Below are positions 23,545-35,385 of a DNA stretch of 64,000 bases, piece after piece; position 1 is the stretch's first letter; the number at the start of each line of letters is the position of its first letter. Under the pieces are notes generated by a model. It was given only the letters and a program-made list of their open reading frames with translations. It was not told the origin of the DNA and did no database searches. The stretch is from Desmodus rotundus (Eukaryota > Chordata > Mammalia > Chiroptera > Phyllostomidae): positions 179,457,622 through 179,521,621 of the forward strand of contig NC_071388.1 of the NCBI RefSeq assembly GCF_022682495.2. The letters are read 5' to 3'. The position numbers and the translations under genes are program-made.

Positions 23545-24601
23545 GAAAGACTTCCCGATTTATTTTATGAGACCAGAAGTATCCTGATACCAAAACCAAA
23601 GGAAGACATCGCAAGTAAAAAACAAGGCCTATGTTATTTAAAAAATTGAATTAATAATTAATAACTTTCCATAACAGGAAGCACCAGACCACAGTGGAAT
23701 CATTGGTGAATTCTACCAAACATTTAAGGAAGAAATTATATCAATTCTTTACAACCTCTATCGGAAATTACAAGCAGAGGGAATACATGGTAACTCATTC
23801 TATGAGGTTCACATTACCCTAATGCCAAAACCAGACAAAGACATTACAAGAAAAGAAAACTGCAGACCATTATCTCTCATGAACATTGATACAAAAAATC
23901 TTCAACAGAATATTAGTAAATTGAATTTAAAAAGTTTAAGGCTTGTACCAATCTGAAAAGAGTTCTACACCATGATCAAATGGGCTTTATCCCAGATATT
24001 CAAAGATGGCTCCACATCTAAAATCAATTAAAACTATCACATCAAGACTAAAAAAGAAAAAATCACATAATTATATCAATAGATGTACAAAAGCATTTGA
24101 CAAAATCCAAAACCTATTCATGATAAAAATTCTATGTTAATTTGTAAAAGAGGTGAACTTTCTCTACTTGATAAAGACTATTTACAAAAAAATCTACAGC
24201 CAACATCATATTTAATGGTGAGAAAGTCAAAGCTCTCCCACTAAGATCAAGTACAAGGCAAGGATGTCTCCTCTTACCACTCCTTTTCATCACACTGAAA
24301 GTGCTTCCTAATTAATAAGGCAAGAAAAGGAAATAAAAGGCATGCTGTTTGTGAAGAATGACATACACCTGTCTTTGTTAGCTGATCATCTGAAGAAAAT
24401 CCGAAAACATCAACAAAAAAACCTCCTGGAACTAAAAGCAACTATATAATGGTGGCAGTATATAAGATTAATATATAAAAGTGAATTTGCTTTCCTATAT
24501 GCCAATATGAACAAGTGGAATTTGAAATTAAAAACAATATCATTTACATTAGTACTTACTCCAAATTAAATGCTTAAGTATAAATCTAACAAAATATGTG
24601 T
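23545..24601 (+). mobile_element. Ancient L1 ORF2 (reverse transcriptase region), rearranged
   Basis: Two overlapping pieces in the same orientation. 23545-23640 encodes an 'IPKPK' type ORF2 segment; 23641 onward restarts upstream of it and runs through RT landmarks: a NSFYE/LMPKPDKD segment near 23800, a 'HHDQMGFIPD'-like block near 23970, 'KAFDKIQ' near 24090 and '[10 protein letters not shown]' near 24260. The active-site region near 24380 is degraded. Many stops and frameshifts; no function. ORF2 then breaks at the younger insertion at 24602. Confidence 0.85.
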
Positions 24602-24905
24602 GACAGTATGGATGGATCTGGAGAGCATTATGTTAAGTGAAATAAGCCAGTCAAAGAAAGACAAATACCATATGATCTCACTCATATGTGGAATCTAATG
24701 AACAAACTGTACTAAAAAACAAAACAGAGACAGACTCATAGATGGAGAGCAAGATGACAGCTAAGCCGGGGGTTGGGGGAGATTGAGCAAAAAAGGAAAA
24801 AGGACTCATGGACATGGACAACAGTGTGGTGATTGCTGGGGGAGGTGGGTATAAGGGGACTAAATGGTAATGGAAAAACATACAATAAAGATTAAATTAA
24901 AAAAG
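24602..24905 (+). mobile_element. Younger L1 3' UTR nested in the L1 ORF2
   Basis: Begins 'ggatggatctggagagcatt', 'gttaagtgaaataagccagt', 'taccatatgatctcactcat', then a G-rich stretch and AATAAAGATTAAATTAAAAA. The host ORF2 text stops at 'aacaaaatatgtg' and resumes at about 24906, which marks this as an insertion. Confidence 0.85.
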
Positions 24906-26700
24906 ATAGCTACAGGAGGAAAATTATAAAACTCCAGTGAACAAAGTCAAAAGAATAAAAGAAATGGGGAGCTATTCCATGTGCATAGATAAGACAGTGT
25001 TGTCAAGATATAAGTTCTTCTCAATTGTATCTAAGGTTCAATGTAATCTTAATCAAAATCCCAGTAAGTTATCTTGCGGATGTTGACACACATTCTAAAG
25101 TTTATATCAAGAGGCAAAAGACCAAGAATAGCCAACACAATATTGAAGAAGAACATAGTTGAAGGACTGACACTACCTAACTTCAAAACTTCCTACAGAG
25201 CAACAATAATCTAGGCAATGTAGCATTGACCAAAGAACAGACAAGTAGATTAGTGGAACAGAACAGGGAGTCAGAAGCTAGACCCACGTAATATAGTCAA
25301 ATGATCTTTGATAAAGGAGCAAAGGCAATACAATGGAGCCCAAATAGTCTTCAACAAATGGTGCTAGAACAACTGAGTATCCATATGCAAGAACAAACAA
25401 ACAAACAAACAAGAATCTAGAGACAGACTTACAATCTTAACAAAGATTAACTCAAATGGATCATAGACATAAGTATAAACTCAAAACTATAAAACTCTTA
25501 GAAAATAACACAGGAAATGTTATGACCTTGGATATGGTGGTGCTCTTTGAGATACAATACCAAAGGCTCAATTCATGAAAGAAAGAATTGATAATCTGAA
25601 CTTGATTAAAATTTTAAAAGTCTGCTCTATGAAGTATAGTATCAAAAAATTTAGAGTAGAAGCATAGAGTGGTAGAAAATATTTGAAAAAAAGACATCTG
25701 ATAAAGGACTATTATTCTACATATACAAAAAAAACCTGTTAAAAATCAATGATGATAAAACAAATATCTGAAGATATGGGCCAAAGACCTTAACAGATAA
25801 TACATTGATATATTCCACATCAAATGCCATCAGAGAAATTCAAATTAAAACAACAATGAGATATCACTACACACATGTGAAAGTGGCCAAAATCTAGAAC
25901 ACTGACAAAACCAAATGCTGACAAGAATATGGAACAATAGGAATTCTCATACCTTGCTTGCGGTAGTGAAAATTGTACAGCCACTTTGGGAGACACTATG
26001 CTTACAAAACTAAGCATATTCCTACCATATAATTCAGCAATCAAAGCCCCTGATATTTACTCAAATGAGTTGAAAACATGCCCCCACAAAAATCTGCACA
26101 CAAATGTTTATAGTTTTATTCATAATTGCCAAAACTGGGAAGCAACTTGATGTCTTTCAGGAGGTGAATTGATAAATAAACTCTGGTACACTCAGACAAT
26201 GTAATACTATTCAGCATTTTCAAAAAATGAGCTATCACACCATGGAAAGATATGAAGAAATCTTAAATGTATATTATTAAGTGAAAGAAGCCAATTTGAG
26301 AAGGCTATATACTGTATGATGCCAACTACGCAACATTCTGGAAAAGGTAAAACTACAGAGACAATAAAGATATCATCGGCTGCCAGGGGTGTGTGTGGGT
26401 GGGGGGAATTGGATATATGTGCTTACATATTTATCCTAACCCAATGGGACAAATATATAATGTGTAATACCAAGTGTGTACCCTTAGATAAGCTATGGTA
26501 TTTGTGTAGTTATGATAAGTTAATGTAGGTTCATCCTTGGTAAAAAAAAAAATGTACCATTTTGGTGAGTGATGCTAATAACGGGAAAGACTATGAACGT
26601 GTGAGAGCAGGGATCATCTTTATATGGGAAATCTCTATATTTTCCTCTCAATTTTATCATGAACCTAAAATTACTCTAAAAATACAGTCTTTAAACCAAC
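24906..26700 (+). mobile_element. Ancient L1 ORF2 C-terminal part and 3' UTR
   Basis: Continues the interrupted ORF2: 'caatgtaatcttaatcaaaa', 'acttcctacagagcaacaat', 'agattagtggaacagaacag' and 'tcttcaacaaatggtgctag', then 3' UTR text: 'ttcaaattaaaacaacaatg', 'tgtacagccactttgggaga' and 'tatactgtatgatgccaact'. Ends near 26690 before 'ccaaccaaacaaaa'. Full of stops. Confidence 0.85.
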
Positions 26701-26704
26701 CAAA

Positions 26705-27300
26705 CAAAAAACTCTACAGCAACATCCCTCATGCAAAATATTAGCAAATCAAATCCAACAATGTATGCAAAATATAATACATCCTCATCAAGTAGTATGT
26801 ATCCCAGAAAAACAAAGCTGTATTAACATTTGAAAATCAATTAATGTAATTCATTATTTTAATAGGCTAAAAGAGAAAAACCAAATGATCAGTTTAATTG
26901 ATGCAGGAAAATCATTTGAAAAATTCAATATCTATTCATGTTTAAAAAAACCCTTTTTAGTAAATGATGAATAGGAGAGAATTCCCTCAACCTGATAAAT
27001 GCTACCTACAAAAAGCCTACAGCAAGCATCATACATAATCAGATGAGATGCTTTCCCCTTATTGTTTGGAACAAGATAAGGAAGTATGCTCTTACCACCT
27101 CTTTTCAACATGACACAGAAGTTCCTAGCAAAAACGAAAAGAAAAAAGAGCTATGGACATGGACAACAGCATGGTGATTGCTGGGGGGAGGTGTGTGTAA
27201 GGGGACTAAATGGTTATAGAAAAAATACAATAAATATTAAATTTAAAAAAATCCTACCTAGTGTTATAAGACAACTAAAATAAATTTTAAAAAATGCAGA
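26705..27300 (+). mobile_element. Second L1 ORF2 fragment with a nested younger L1 tail
   Basis: 26705-27150 repeats an RT-region segment ('aacatccctcatgcaaaata', 'aacctgataaatgctaccta', 'cttaccacctcttttcaaca'). 27151-27255 is a younger L1 3' end ('ctatggacatggacaacagc', 'gattgctggggggaggtgtg', then AATAAATATTAAATTT), closely like 24785-24905. ORF2-like text resumes at about 27256. Confidence 0.75.
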
Positions 27301-29150
27301 TGCAGAATACCAACATTCTTAAATAAATGAGCATGGGGATAAGCAAGTGTCCTTGTTAATGCGCCTTAATGTATTTCTAGTGGAGATTAATACAATTTTT
27401 CTCTTTATTTTGCGTACTTAGATTTTCTCTTTCTCATTACATTAAATAAAGAGGTAAATGAACTTCACAGTGGTATTTTTCCAAATGAAACCTTTTTTTT
27501 CTCTCTTAGTAAGTGCTTTTAAAAGGCTAATGTCAAATAATGTCTATATTATACAGCCTGTTTGGTAAAGCCTGTTAATATTGACCAAATAAGTATTTTC
27601 ATATTCTTATGTGGCAGTTAGCCTACTCATTTTTTCGGCTAGCTCTATCATATTCTAGTATATTCTTATAGACATAATAACTGCCAGGAAAATGTTTGGC
27701 CAGGCCTCATTCAACTAAGTGAAAGGATATTCAAGATTATGTGACATGTATATTTAGAATATAATATTTCAAGTTAGATTTGGCAAGAAAACAGTCATGC
27801 ACTAAAACATGTGAGATGTCTTGAATCCTTTTGGGAAAAAAACCCTCAAAAGAAAATAATTTAGGAGTTACTAACATTTCTCTTAGCTCTGACTTCTCAA
27901 TAAACTTTTGGTTCATTTGCATTTTTTGACTAGTTTTCTTTCCATACAAACTTTGATCAAACATGCTCTTCTTTCCAAGTGTTCTTTGTTGTAAGAGACC
28001 ATGCGATTTATATTTTCATGTGAATTCATATACATTGAACAACGATCCTTTGATGTATTTCTTTGGGAGATTATCATGGTGTTGGGGAACTTTTCTCTCA
28101 ATTATGTAAAAGCGGTTTGAAGCACGTGAGGCCTAGGGATACAGGTGGAGGTGCATATATACTTAGAACATCATAGTAAATATAATTACTTGTTCTGGTT
28201 GATTACAGTTAGAAACCTAGGCCATCAACTCTACTGCAGTTCCGGCCTCCAGTCTTCTGCCATACACACGCAGCCAAGTTTGGCAAATGACTTTGCAATA
28301 TAACATACCTCTTACTGCTTGAGATAACTTCTGTATGGTCAAATTCAAGGTAATTTTTTGTATAGTACACTGAAGGAAAAAAGTATAATAAAAAAAAGTA
28401 GCTGATTTGATTTCAATTGTTTTGATTCCTCTCTCTCTTACAGTCTTTCTCACGTCAAAACCAATTCCAGTTGGTTTTAGTTAATAAAAAAAAACACACC
28501 AAAGTTTATGGAGACATTGATAATAGGGCCATTAAAGTATTGGTGATGGTTGCAAATATTAGCGACTGTGAGCTTGGTAAGGAGGGCTTGCAAAGTCGTT
28601 TTGGTATAGAGATTGGGAGATGAAGAGATCAAGCCCATTTGTCTCTTCTCTGTACTGTGTGTTTGTGGAGACAGAGCTTCAGTTCCACTAATGTTACTCA
28701 AGAATGTGCCTGGGGAGTCTACTCTTCTGTGATGCTGCCAAAACAGCTTGGGAAACAGCTGGTGATAGTCCTGGCTTAGTTCCCCTGCTCAACAGCTGAT
28801 GTTCAGAAGGAGGGAGGCAATTGAGTGGGTGTGTTCGGAGCTTTGGCATCACTGCTTCCCCTTCAGCTGCTCCTGCTCCCACGCCAAGGAGCAGGTCGGA
28901 GGGCTGGGTTCCTAGAAGTGGCCTTGAAGGGAGGACAGTCCTACAGCTTCAGGTGCTGGGGGAAAAGTGATGTTGGTATGTGGAATTCCAGGGGCAGGCG
29001 TAGAAAACACCATGTGCTATCATCTGCAGAGGAACCCTTATTTCAGATACACCTAAGAACTCTCTTCTCTCTCTCTTTTTTAATGGACCAATAAAATACA
29101 TATGGGATTTGGTGACTTACCATTTAAGATAAACTCTCAATTAACATAGT
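27301..29150. other. Unique sequence, about 1.85 kb
   Basis: No repeat or gene assigned. 28690-29000 is moderately GC-rich with overlapping short open frames on both strands and no domain pattern. Confidence 0.4.
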
Positions 29151-29154
29151 TTCC

Positions 29155-29800
29155 ACTCATTATTTATTATTATTATTTTTAGTTTGCACTTCTTTCCCTT
29201 TATTTGTATTATTGACATTATTGCAGATGTCCCCATTTGCCCACCTCCACCCAACCCTGACCCCCTTTCCCCCTGGCCATCACCATGCTGTCGTCTGTGT
29301 CAGTGGGTTCTGCATGTGTGTTCTTTGGCTAATCCCTCCACCTTCTCTCCTCCAGTCACCCCTTCCCTGTGACAGTCTGTCAGTCTGTTCTGTGGGTTCA
29401 TACTTCTGTCTCTGTTTTGTTCATCAGTTTATTTTGTTTATTACATTCCAAATGTAAGTGGGATCATATGGTATTTGCCTTTTTGTGACTGGCTTATTTC
29501 ACTTAGCATAATAATTTCCAGGTCTGTCTATGCTGTCACAAAGGGTAAGAGTTTCTTGTTTTTTATGGCCGCATAGTACTCCATTGTGTAAATGCATCAC
29601 AGCTTCTTTATCCACTCATCTACTGATGGGCAATTGGGCTATTTCCATACGTTGGCTGTTGTAAATAACACTGCTATGAACATCAAGGGGCAAATATATT
29701 CTTTCAAATTGATATTTTGGAATTCTTAGGATATACCCCAGAAGCAGGGTCACTGCTGAAAAAGCAGTTCTATTTTTAATTTTTTGAGGAAAGTCCATAT
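29155..29800 (-). mobile_element. L1 3' end, antisense
   Basis: Collinear with the L1 3' region on the minus strand: C-rich 'gtccccatttgcccacctcc' from the 3' UTR, then 'gggatcatatggtatttgcc', 'tggcttatttcacttagcat', 'atggccgcatagtactccat', 'cttctttatccactcatcta' and 'ctgctatgaacatcaagggg'. 5'-truncated within the 3' part of the element. Confidence 0.9.
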
Positions 29801-30584
29801 TGAATTACCTTTAAAAAAACAACTCTGGGCCCTATTGACTAGAAAGTTCAAAGGCAATGGCTTTAGATAAAGATGCTGTTCCTAACTACTTTCCCTTTTA
29901 ACGGACTAATTGTAGAGGAAAACCCCCTCCACAACAGGAAGGCTTTCGATAAGGAGCGGTGGCGTCAGTTTTACCAACATCTACGGTCTCTGTGCACAGA
30001 TCCCTTTGTTTCCTGGAGCCACATTTTCTCTCTGTGAAATGAGAGAATTGGGTTAACATAAATTCTATCCGCAGTCCCTTGAGCTAAAATCAGTACGTTG
30101 TAATAGTTCTGGATGAATGTAGAATGACTTTAATCCCTCTTCTGCTTAATAGCCTTTCCCATATTTGGAGAATGCACCCATGTCCACTCTATATATTTCC
30201 TCCTTTAAGCTCATATTTGCTCTTCTTTCATATTTTTCTCATGACTCAGTTTCTATTAAATGAGTTTAAACATGCTCAAGAATATCACATTGGTTCTGAA
30301 ACTAGAGCTTCAAAATAACACGTGATACTTCAAGTGTGGTCTAGTCAATTCAGAGTAGCATTAATTTTCTGGAGTTATATCACTCTCTCGATTTTTGTTG
30401 AGGTGAAATCAACCAGAATCATGAAATCATTTTAAGTTGTTACCTTTCATCGCTGTCTATGCTAAACTTCTGCTTTACATTTATATTGCTTATCTTTTTA
30501 GATTTAAGTGCAGAAAGTTTATCTTGTCTATATACGCCATCACCATTTTAACAGGAGCACAGCTTTTAAAGATCAAGCGTACTT
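29801..30584. other. Unique sequence, nothing recognised
   Basis: No repeat signature or convincing open frame. Confidence 0.4.
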
Positions 30585-30800
30585 GTTGTCAGACAGGTGT
30601 TTCAATCCTAAGTCTGACACTTCATGGATCTGGAACTTTCTGAAGGCCAGTTTGTTCTGATTCTTTCATCTGCAAAATGGGAAAATACACCTAATAGCTC
30701 TGTGTGAGCGTGGCCTGACTCTGCACACGTCAGCACTTGGTACAGCGTCTGGGACACAGTGAGTGGTCGGCAATGAGTAGTCACCATTACTGCTCTAACT
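30585..30800 (+). repeat. MIR SINE
   Basis: Sense MIR: 'cagacaggtgtttcaatcct', 'ttctttcatctgcaaaatgg' and the 3' 'acttggtacagcgtctggga' plus 'agtagtcaccattactgctc'. Confidence 0.75.
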
Positions 30801-32925
30801 CCGTGCTCCATAGCATTTTCTGTCTCACTGAAGTTTCATAAAGAAGCCATCTATATTTTCATCTAGGGCTGTGATAAAATTCTTCACTAGGAAAGCACTG
30901 ACGTGTGAGCCCTAAAGTGTGCTCCTAGCAATCTCTAGACAAGAAGTGGGGCTTTTGGTCCGTTTGTTCTAGTAATTTTTATGAAGCACTTCTTGGGCCA
31001 CATTAATCAATCATGTACATACTCACCTAATATCAGTTCCCATATCTCACATCTCCACCTCATTCCTAAGAAAAATGTAAAAGAATTAAGATTTCTTCTG
31101 ACCTAATGTATTCCTCCTAATGTTTTTCTGCCTTCAAGTGATCATCAGTCTCCATTCTGAGTTTTCACCAACCATCTTTTAATCATTTGTTCTAGATTCT
31201 TGTCCAAATATATGTCAAGTTTCCTGATGCTATGCTGAAACATTCTCTTCATTCCTCATTTCTAGTCACTCTCACCATCATCCCTGAAAAATCAGTGCTG
31301 GTGGTTTAACCATCTCTCCCCACCGTGTGTGCACCCCCATGGGCCAGGTCAGACACCTGCTGTAGCTCACTGGCTCGGGGCTCATGTGCTCTCTTACTTG
31401 TGTTTTTTACCACTGCACTTTCCTTCCATTCAGAGTCATTTGTTTTGAGAAGCTGGAAGCTTCTTTTACTAGTAAAGCATTGTGAATTAGTTGGAGTTTC
31501 TTTGGCTGCCAGAGAATCCAACCCAAGGGAATTTATTGGGAAACGACTGAACAGCGTAGGAACAACATTGCTCAGCCATCACTGGAGACAGGGATGAAGC
31601 ACTGTCTTCAGGACGTAGCTTCTGTTTCCCTGTATGGGTGCTGGTAAGTTTTAAAAATGTACTCCACTTGCAGATGGTATCTGCTCTCCTGTGTATTCAA
31701 GTCTGTGGCAGCTCCCGTACATAGGTCCTCTCAACTCCAGTGCAAAGGGACTCCTGGCTTTCAGGCAACCTTAGTAGAAACCCACTTGGTGTCCCTTTGG
31801 CTCTACTGACCGCTGAGCTAATCACCCAAACCAGGGAAATTTAAGGGGCTGTTCACCATGCTGGAGTGTCTGCTGCTCCCTGAGATGGGGAAGGATCCAA
31901 CTCCAACAGGGACACATGAAGTTGTGAATGAGGACCAAGCTCCTTACAGTACCACCTCCTCGAACGGACCTAGTAAACCAGAGAAGGCGATGTATGATTG
32001 TAACCAAACAAAATCTTTACTTTTTCTGAGTGTAATCTCTTCCTCTCACAGGCATGTGCATGCACACTCATGTGCACATGTAAGCGTGTCAGAGGTCAGG
32101 TGGCCACTAGCTTTTTATTTTTTTGAGTTCCCTGTGTATTCATTTACCTTTCCCGCTAACAATTGTGCTTTTGCAAACAAAGAAATAGTTTTGTTCTTAA
32201 CTTGAAGGTGGTAATGAGTGGTTAAGTATAAAAGCTTGAACTTACACACACCTCTCCTCTCTTTCTAAGCCGCAATGCAACTAAAATAGTGTAACAAATA
32301 CAGGAAGCCAACGAGATCAGGAGTGAAATCAGTGGAAGGGGAGAGTTGTAAACTCCGTGCTGGAAGATGGAAATTGTATAGATGTGCTGAATGGAGAAAG
32401 CCAATACCTTACACCTGCAGTGAGAGAAGCCGGGGGAAACAAGATAATTTGCAATGCAGAAGTCCAGAAAGAGTCAGGAAATGAAGGTAATACACATGGG
32501 AAGCCTTCAGTATGAGGTGGGGCTAAAAATAAGATGACTGATTGACAATCTGTGCTTGGAGTTCTTAGACTACTCATCTTTCTTTTCTTATCGCTGCAGA
32601 GCACAAACTGGAGGCGTAGTCTATAGAGAGATGCACCCTGACCTTGGCAGTCCCCAGTACAGGAGAGGGGAGGGTGACGTACTAAACTGAAAATGGGAAC
32701 ACTAATCCTTCCCAGTGAATCTGGAGAGTCAGCCTCCTTTCTCAACTCAGCGCTCAAATGCCGGTAGCTGAGCTTGTGACATGAGGTAGAAGATTGATGT
32801 ATTCTCTGTGGAAACTGACCAGTGTGAGAGAAAATATTTACATATATTGGCATTTGGGAATCCCTCATTACAGCTTGAAAATCTTGCCATACACTTAAAG
32901 CTTTCAATCAGCATTTCAGACACTT
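30801..32925. other. Mixed unique and unresolved old repeat sequence
   Basis: 31480-31930 has the feel of an old interspersed repeat ('ccaagggaatttattgggaa' and short CTCTCC-rich parts), and a similar style recurs near 36440-36700, but I cannot name the family. The 192-codon open frame on the minus strand at 32329-32907 has no recognisable domain, no Kozak or splice support and no conserved-looking pattern. Confidence 0.35.
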
Positions 32926-33159
32926 AGTCTTAAAATATGAATGGTGAGTTAAGAATCACAGATACATGAAGAAATCCATAACATAAATGGCAAAGATCAA
33001 AATATATAAACAGAAAATAGTGACGGAGAAAACAGATGGTCCAGAGTACAGAAGATTAAAGAAAACAGACCAAACCAAAATTTTTATTTGTATTTAATAT
33101 TCTTAGAGAGATAATGAGGAGCTATTGGATTAAAAAACAAAATAAAACAGGATGCAGAT

Positions 33160-33362
33160 CTGGCTGGTGTGGCTCAGTGGATTGAGCGCCAGCCTGCGAA
33201 CCAAAGGGTCGCCAGTTCGATTCCCAGTCAGGGCACATGCCTGGGTTGCAGGCCAGGACCCCAGTAGGTGGCACATGAGAGGCAACCACATTGATATTTC
33301 TCTCCCTTTCCTTTTCCTTCCCTTCCCCTCTCTCTAGAAATAAATAAATAAAATCTTAAAAA
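33160..33362 (+). repeat. VES SINE, copy 2
   Basis: The best-preserved VES here. It has an A box-like 'tggctcagtgg' (33170-33180), a B box-like 'agttcgattcc' (33214-33224), the VES body 'cagtcagggcacatgcctgg' and a C/T-rich 3' part ending in AAATAAATAAATAAAATC. Near-identical flanks (AAAACAGGATGCA at 33144 and AAAACCAGGATACA at 33363) are a slightly diverged target duplication. Confidence 0.96.
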
Positions 33363-33580
33363 AAAACCAGGATACAATAAAGAAGAATTTTCATAGAGTA
33401 AGAAAGGTATATATATTTGTAAAACTAGTCCAGAAAGTCCAACATCAGATAAAATAGAGTTGTAGGTACTGTTATTAAAAAGCAGAGGAAAGAAAATGGT
33501 CAAATAAATAAAAGTAAGATCTCCCAGAACTGGAGGACATGGGATCCAGAGTAAGAGCTCACTGAATGTCCTGTACATAA

Positions 33581-33581
<1 letters not shown>

Positions 33582-33611
<30 letters not shown>
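33582..33611 (+). repeat. (TAA)10 microsatellite
   Basis: Perfect trinucleotide run within the ancient ORF1 fragment. Confidence 0.97.
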
Positions 33612-33612
<1 letters not shown>

Positions 33613-34099
33613 CTGCATCCAAAAACAAATCAAGAATATTTACAAAAATATCCAGCACTCAGTAAGGTGCAATTCAGTCTGCGATCCAATCAAAACTTAA
33701 AAGTCAAACAAAGAAGTAGGAAAACATGACCCATAATGGGGAGGAAATCAGGCAATTAAAGCTGACCCAGAATTGACACAGATGTTAAAATCATCAGAGA
33801 AGAAATTTAAAAGTCAATAAAATTATACTTTACATGTTTTAAAAAACTAAGTAGAGCCATGGAAGATTTAAAAAGCTCTGAATCAAACTTTTAGAGATGA
33901 AAAGTACAAAGTCTGAGATGAAAATTATACTAGATGAAATAAACAGCTGAAGAAAAAATTAGTCAATTTAAATAAATAGCATTAAAAACTATACAAAATT
34001 AAGCATATAGAAAAAGATAACTTAGAAGTGAACACAGCATCAGTGAGCTATAGAACAACTTCAGATGGTTGTTTCGGTTGGATCTCTGAAACACTGGTG

Positions 34100-34345
34100 G
34101 GAAGGGGAGGGGGAACTCACATAGACACACAGATACGTACAAAGACATTTATGACGAGGGTTTGGTTCATGCGGCGGCGGGGGCTAAGAAATTTCAACAC
34201 CTGCCATCAGCGAGCTAGAGACCCAGGAAAGCTGGTGGTATAGTTCCTGTTCAGACCCCTGTGACTGAGGCCCAGGTGTCTGCAGAGGTAAGTCCCCGTC
34301 AGAATCTGAAGGTCTGGAAACCAGAGACTTTCTCCCTTGCAGTTA
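34100..34345. repeat. Unnamed old interspersed repeat fragment
   Basis: 'gagctagagacccaggaaag' followed by 'ggtggtatagttcc' and 'atctgaaggtctggaaacca' has the pattern of a widespread old mammalian repeat (gagacccaggaaagctgatg...). I cannot assign the family. Confidence 0.4.
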
Positions 34346-34739
34346 GTTTTGGAATATGTGGAACATTTTAGGCAGTAGGCTGTGAATAGATGTGAAGTGT
34401 TCCATTTTGATCTGAGACAGGTAAGAGGGCGTGTACGTTCCCCAACGAATACTCATGCTACTTCTTAATACAGCAGCATCCCAAATGAAGACTTTGTTAG
34501 CCTTGGATTCTAAGTTACTATGTGGGGCAGTGTCTCCTGCCAACTTCATTGAAAGTATAAAATGAGCACAGAGTATAACTTTTATTTAGCCACTGAGAAT
34601 TTGGGACACTTTGTTTCTGTATCATATTCTAGTCTCTCATAAATAATTTTATGAGTAATTATGGCCACATAGTAAGTACTCTTTATGAGAGAGTTGCCTT
34701 TTGAGTGTTGGGATGTGAAACTTACATCTTTTAAGAGCT

Positions 34740-34955
34740 TGGAAGTTTAAGTGCTTTCACATATATTATTTGGTTTCACAAGTATCAATGATGTAGGTAG
34801 AGAAGGCTTTATTTTCTCTGTTTTACAAATTAAGAAAAATGTAGCTCAGATCTGTTAAGTGACATACTCAAGAGCCCACTCGTGAGAAAGAAGTGCGACC
34901 TAGACATTCCAAGTTCAAGTCTAGAATTCACATATTCTAAATTTAGAGCAAGTCG
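34740..34955 (-). repeat. MIR SINE
   Basis: Antisense MIR: 'aggctttattttctctgttt', 'tacaaattaagaaaaatgta', 'gttaagtgacatactcaaga' and 'caagttcaagtctagaattc'. Confidence 0.75.
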
Positions 34956-35224
34956 CATATTTTAATTATTTTTTCTTTGATGAACATTCGTATTTCTCAC
35001 CATTGGAAGTCAGTTTTGTGATCAAAACTTCTGTCATCTAAAGAAGGTTGTTTCCCGTTATGTTCCTAGCCCTTTGGGACCACGCACCTGTGTTCAGGTG
35101 CTGCACATTCTGTGAGGAGTATGTAATTAATGACTGGTATGTCTCACTATAGGATACATATGAGTACATTTTCCCTCTTCAGGGTTTTTTTTTTACATAT
35201 TGTAAAAGTTTTGAAGTGTTTTTA

Positions 35225-35385
35225 TATATTCTTACTGAATTTAACTAGCTCATGAGTACCTATACTTGTTCCTGGGATAAAAAACTGACGCCCACCCAAG
35301 AGATCTCAGTCACAAATCAGTCAGTTTTAAATGTAATCAATTCAGAATTTAAACTCAGTCCTACTGCCTGCCTGCCTTTTTCTCG
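35225..35385 (-). repeat. Probable MIR fragment
   Basis: Weak antisense MIR text: 'gggataaaaaactgacgccc', 'gagatctcagtcacaaatca' and 'gaatttaaactcagtcctac'. Confidence 0.4.

Larger units (their letters stand above)
32930..34080 (+). mobile_element. Ancient L1M/HAL1 ORF1 region, interrupted by a VES
   Basis: Sense text typical of the 5' UTR and ORF1 coiled-coil of old L1M/HAL1 elements: 'catgacccataatggggagg', 'gctgacccagaattgacaca', 'agtagagccatggaagattt', 'ttttagagatgaaaagtaca', 'gtctgagatgaaaattatac' and 'acagcatcagtgagctatag'. It is heavily mutated and stops abruptly near 34080. Split by the VES at 33160 and by a (TAA)n tract. Confidence 0.75.

Noticed and set aside
32329..32907. 192-codon minus-strand open frame as a gene
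   Set aside because: No recognisable motif, no exon-like boundaries, and composition typical of unconstrained sequence.
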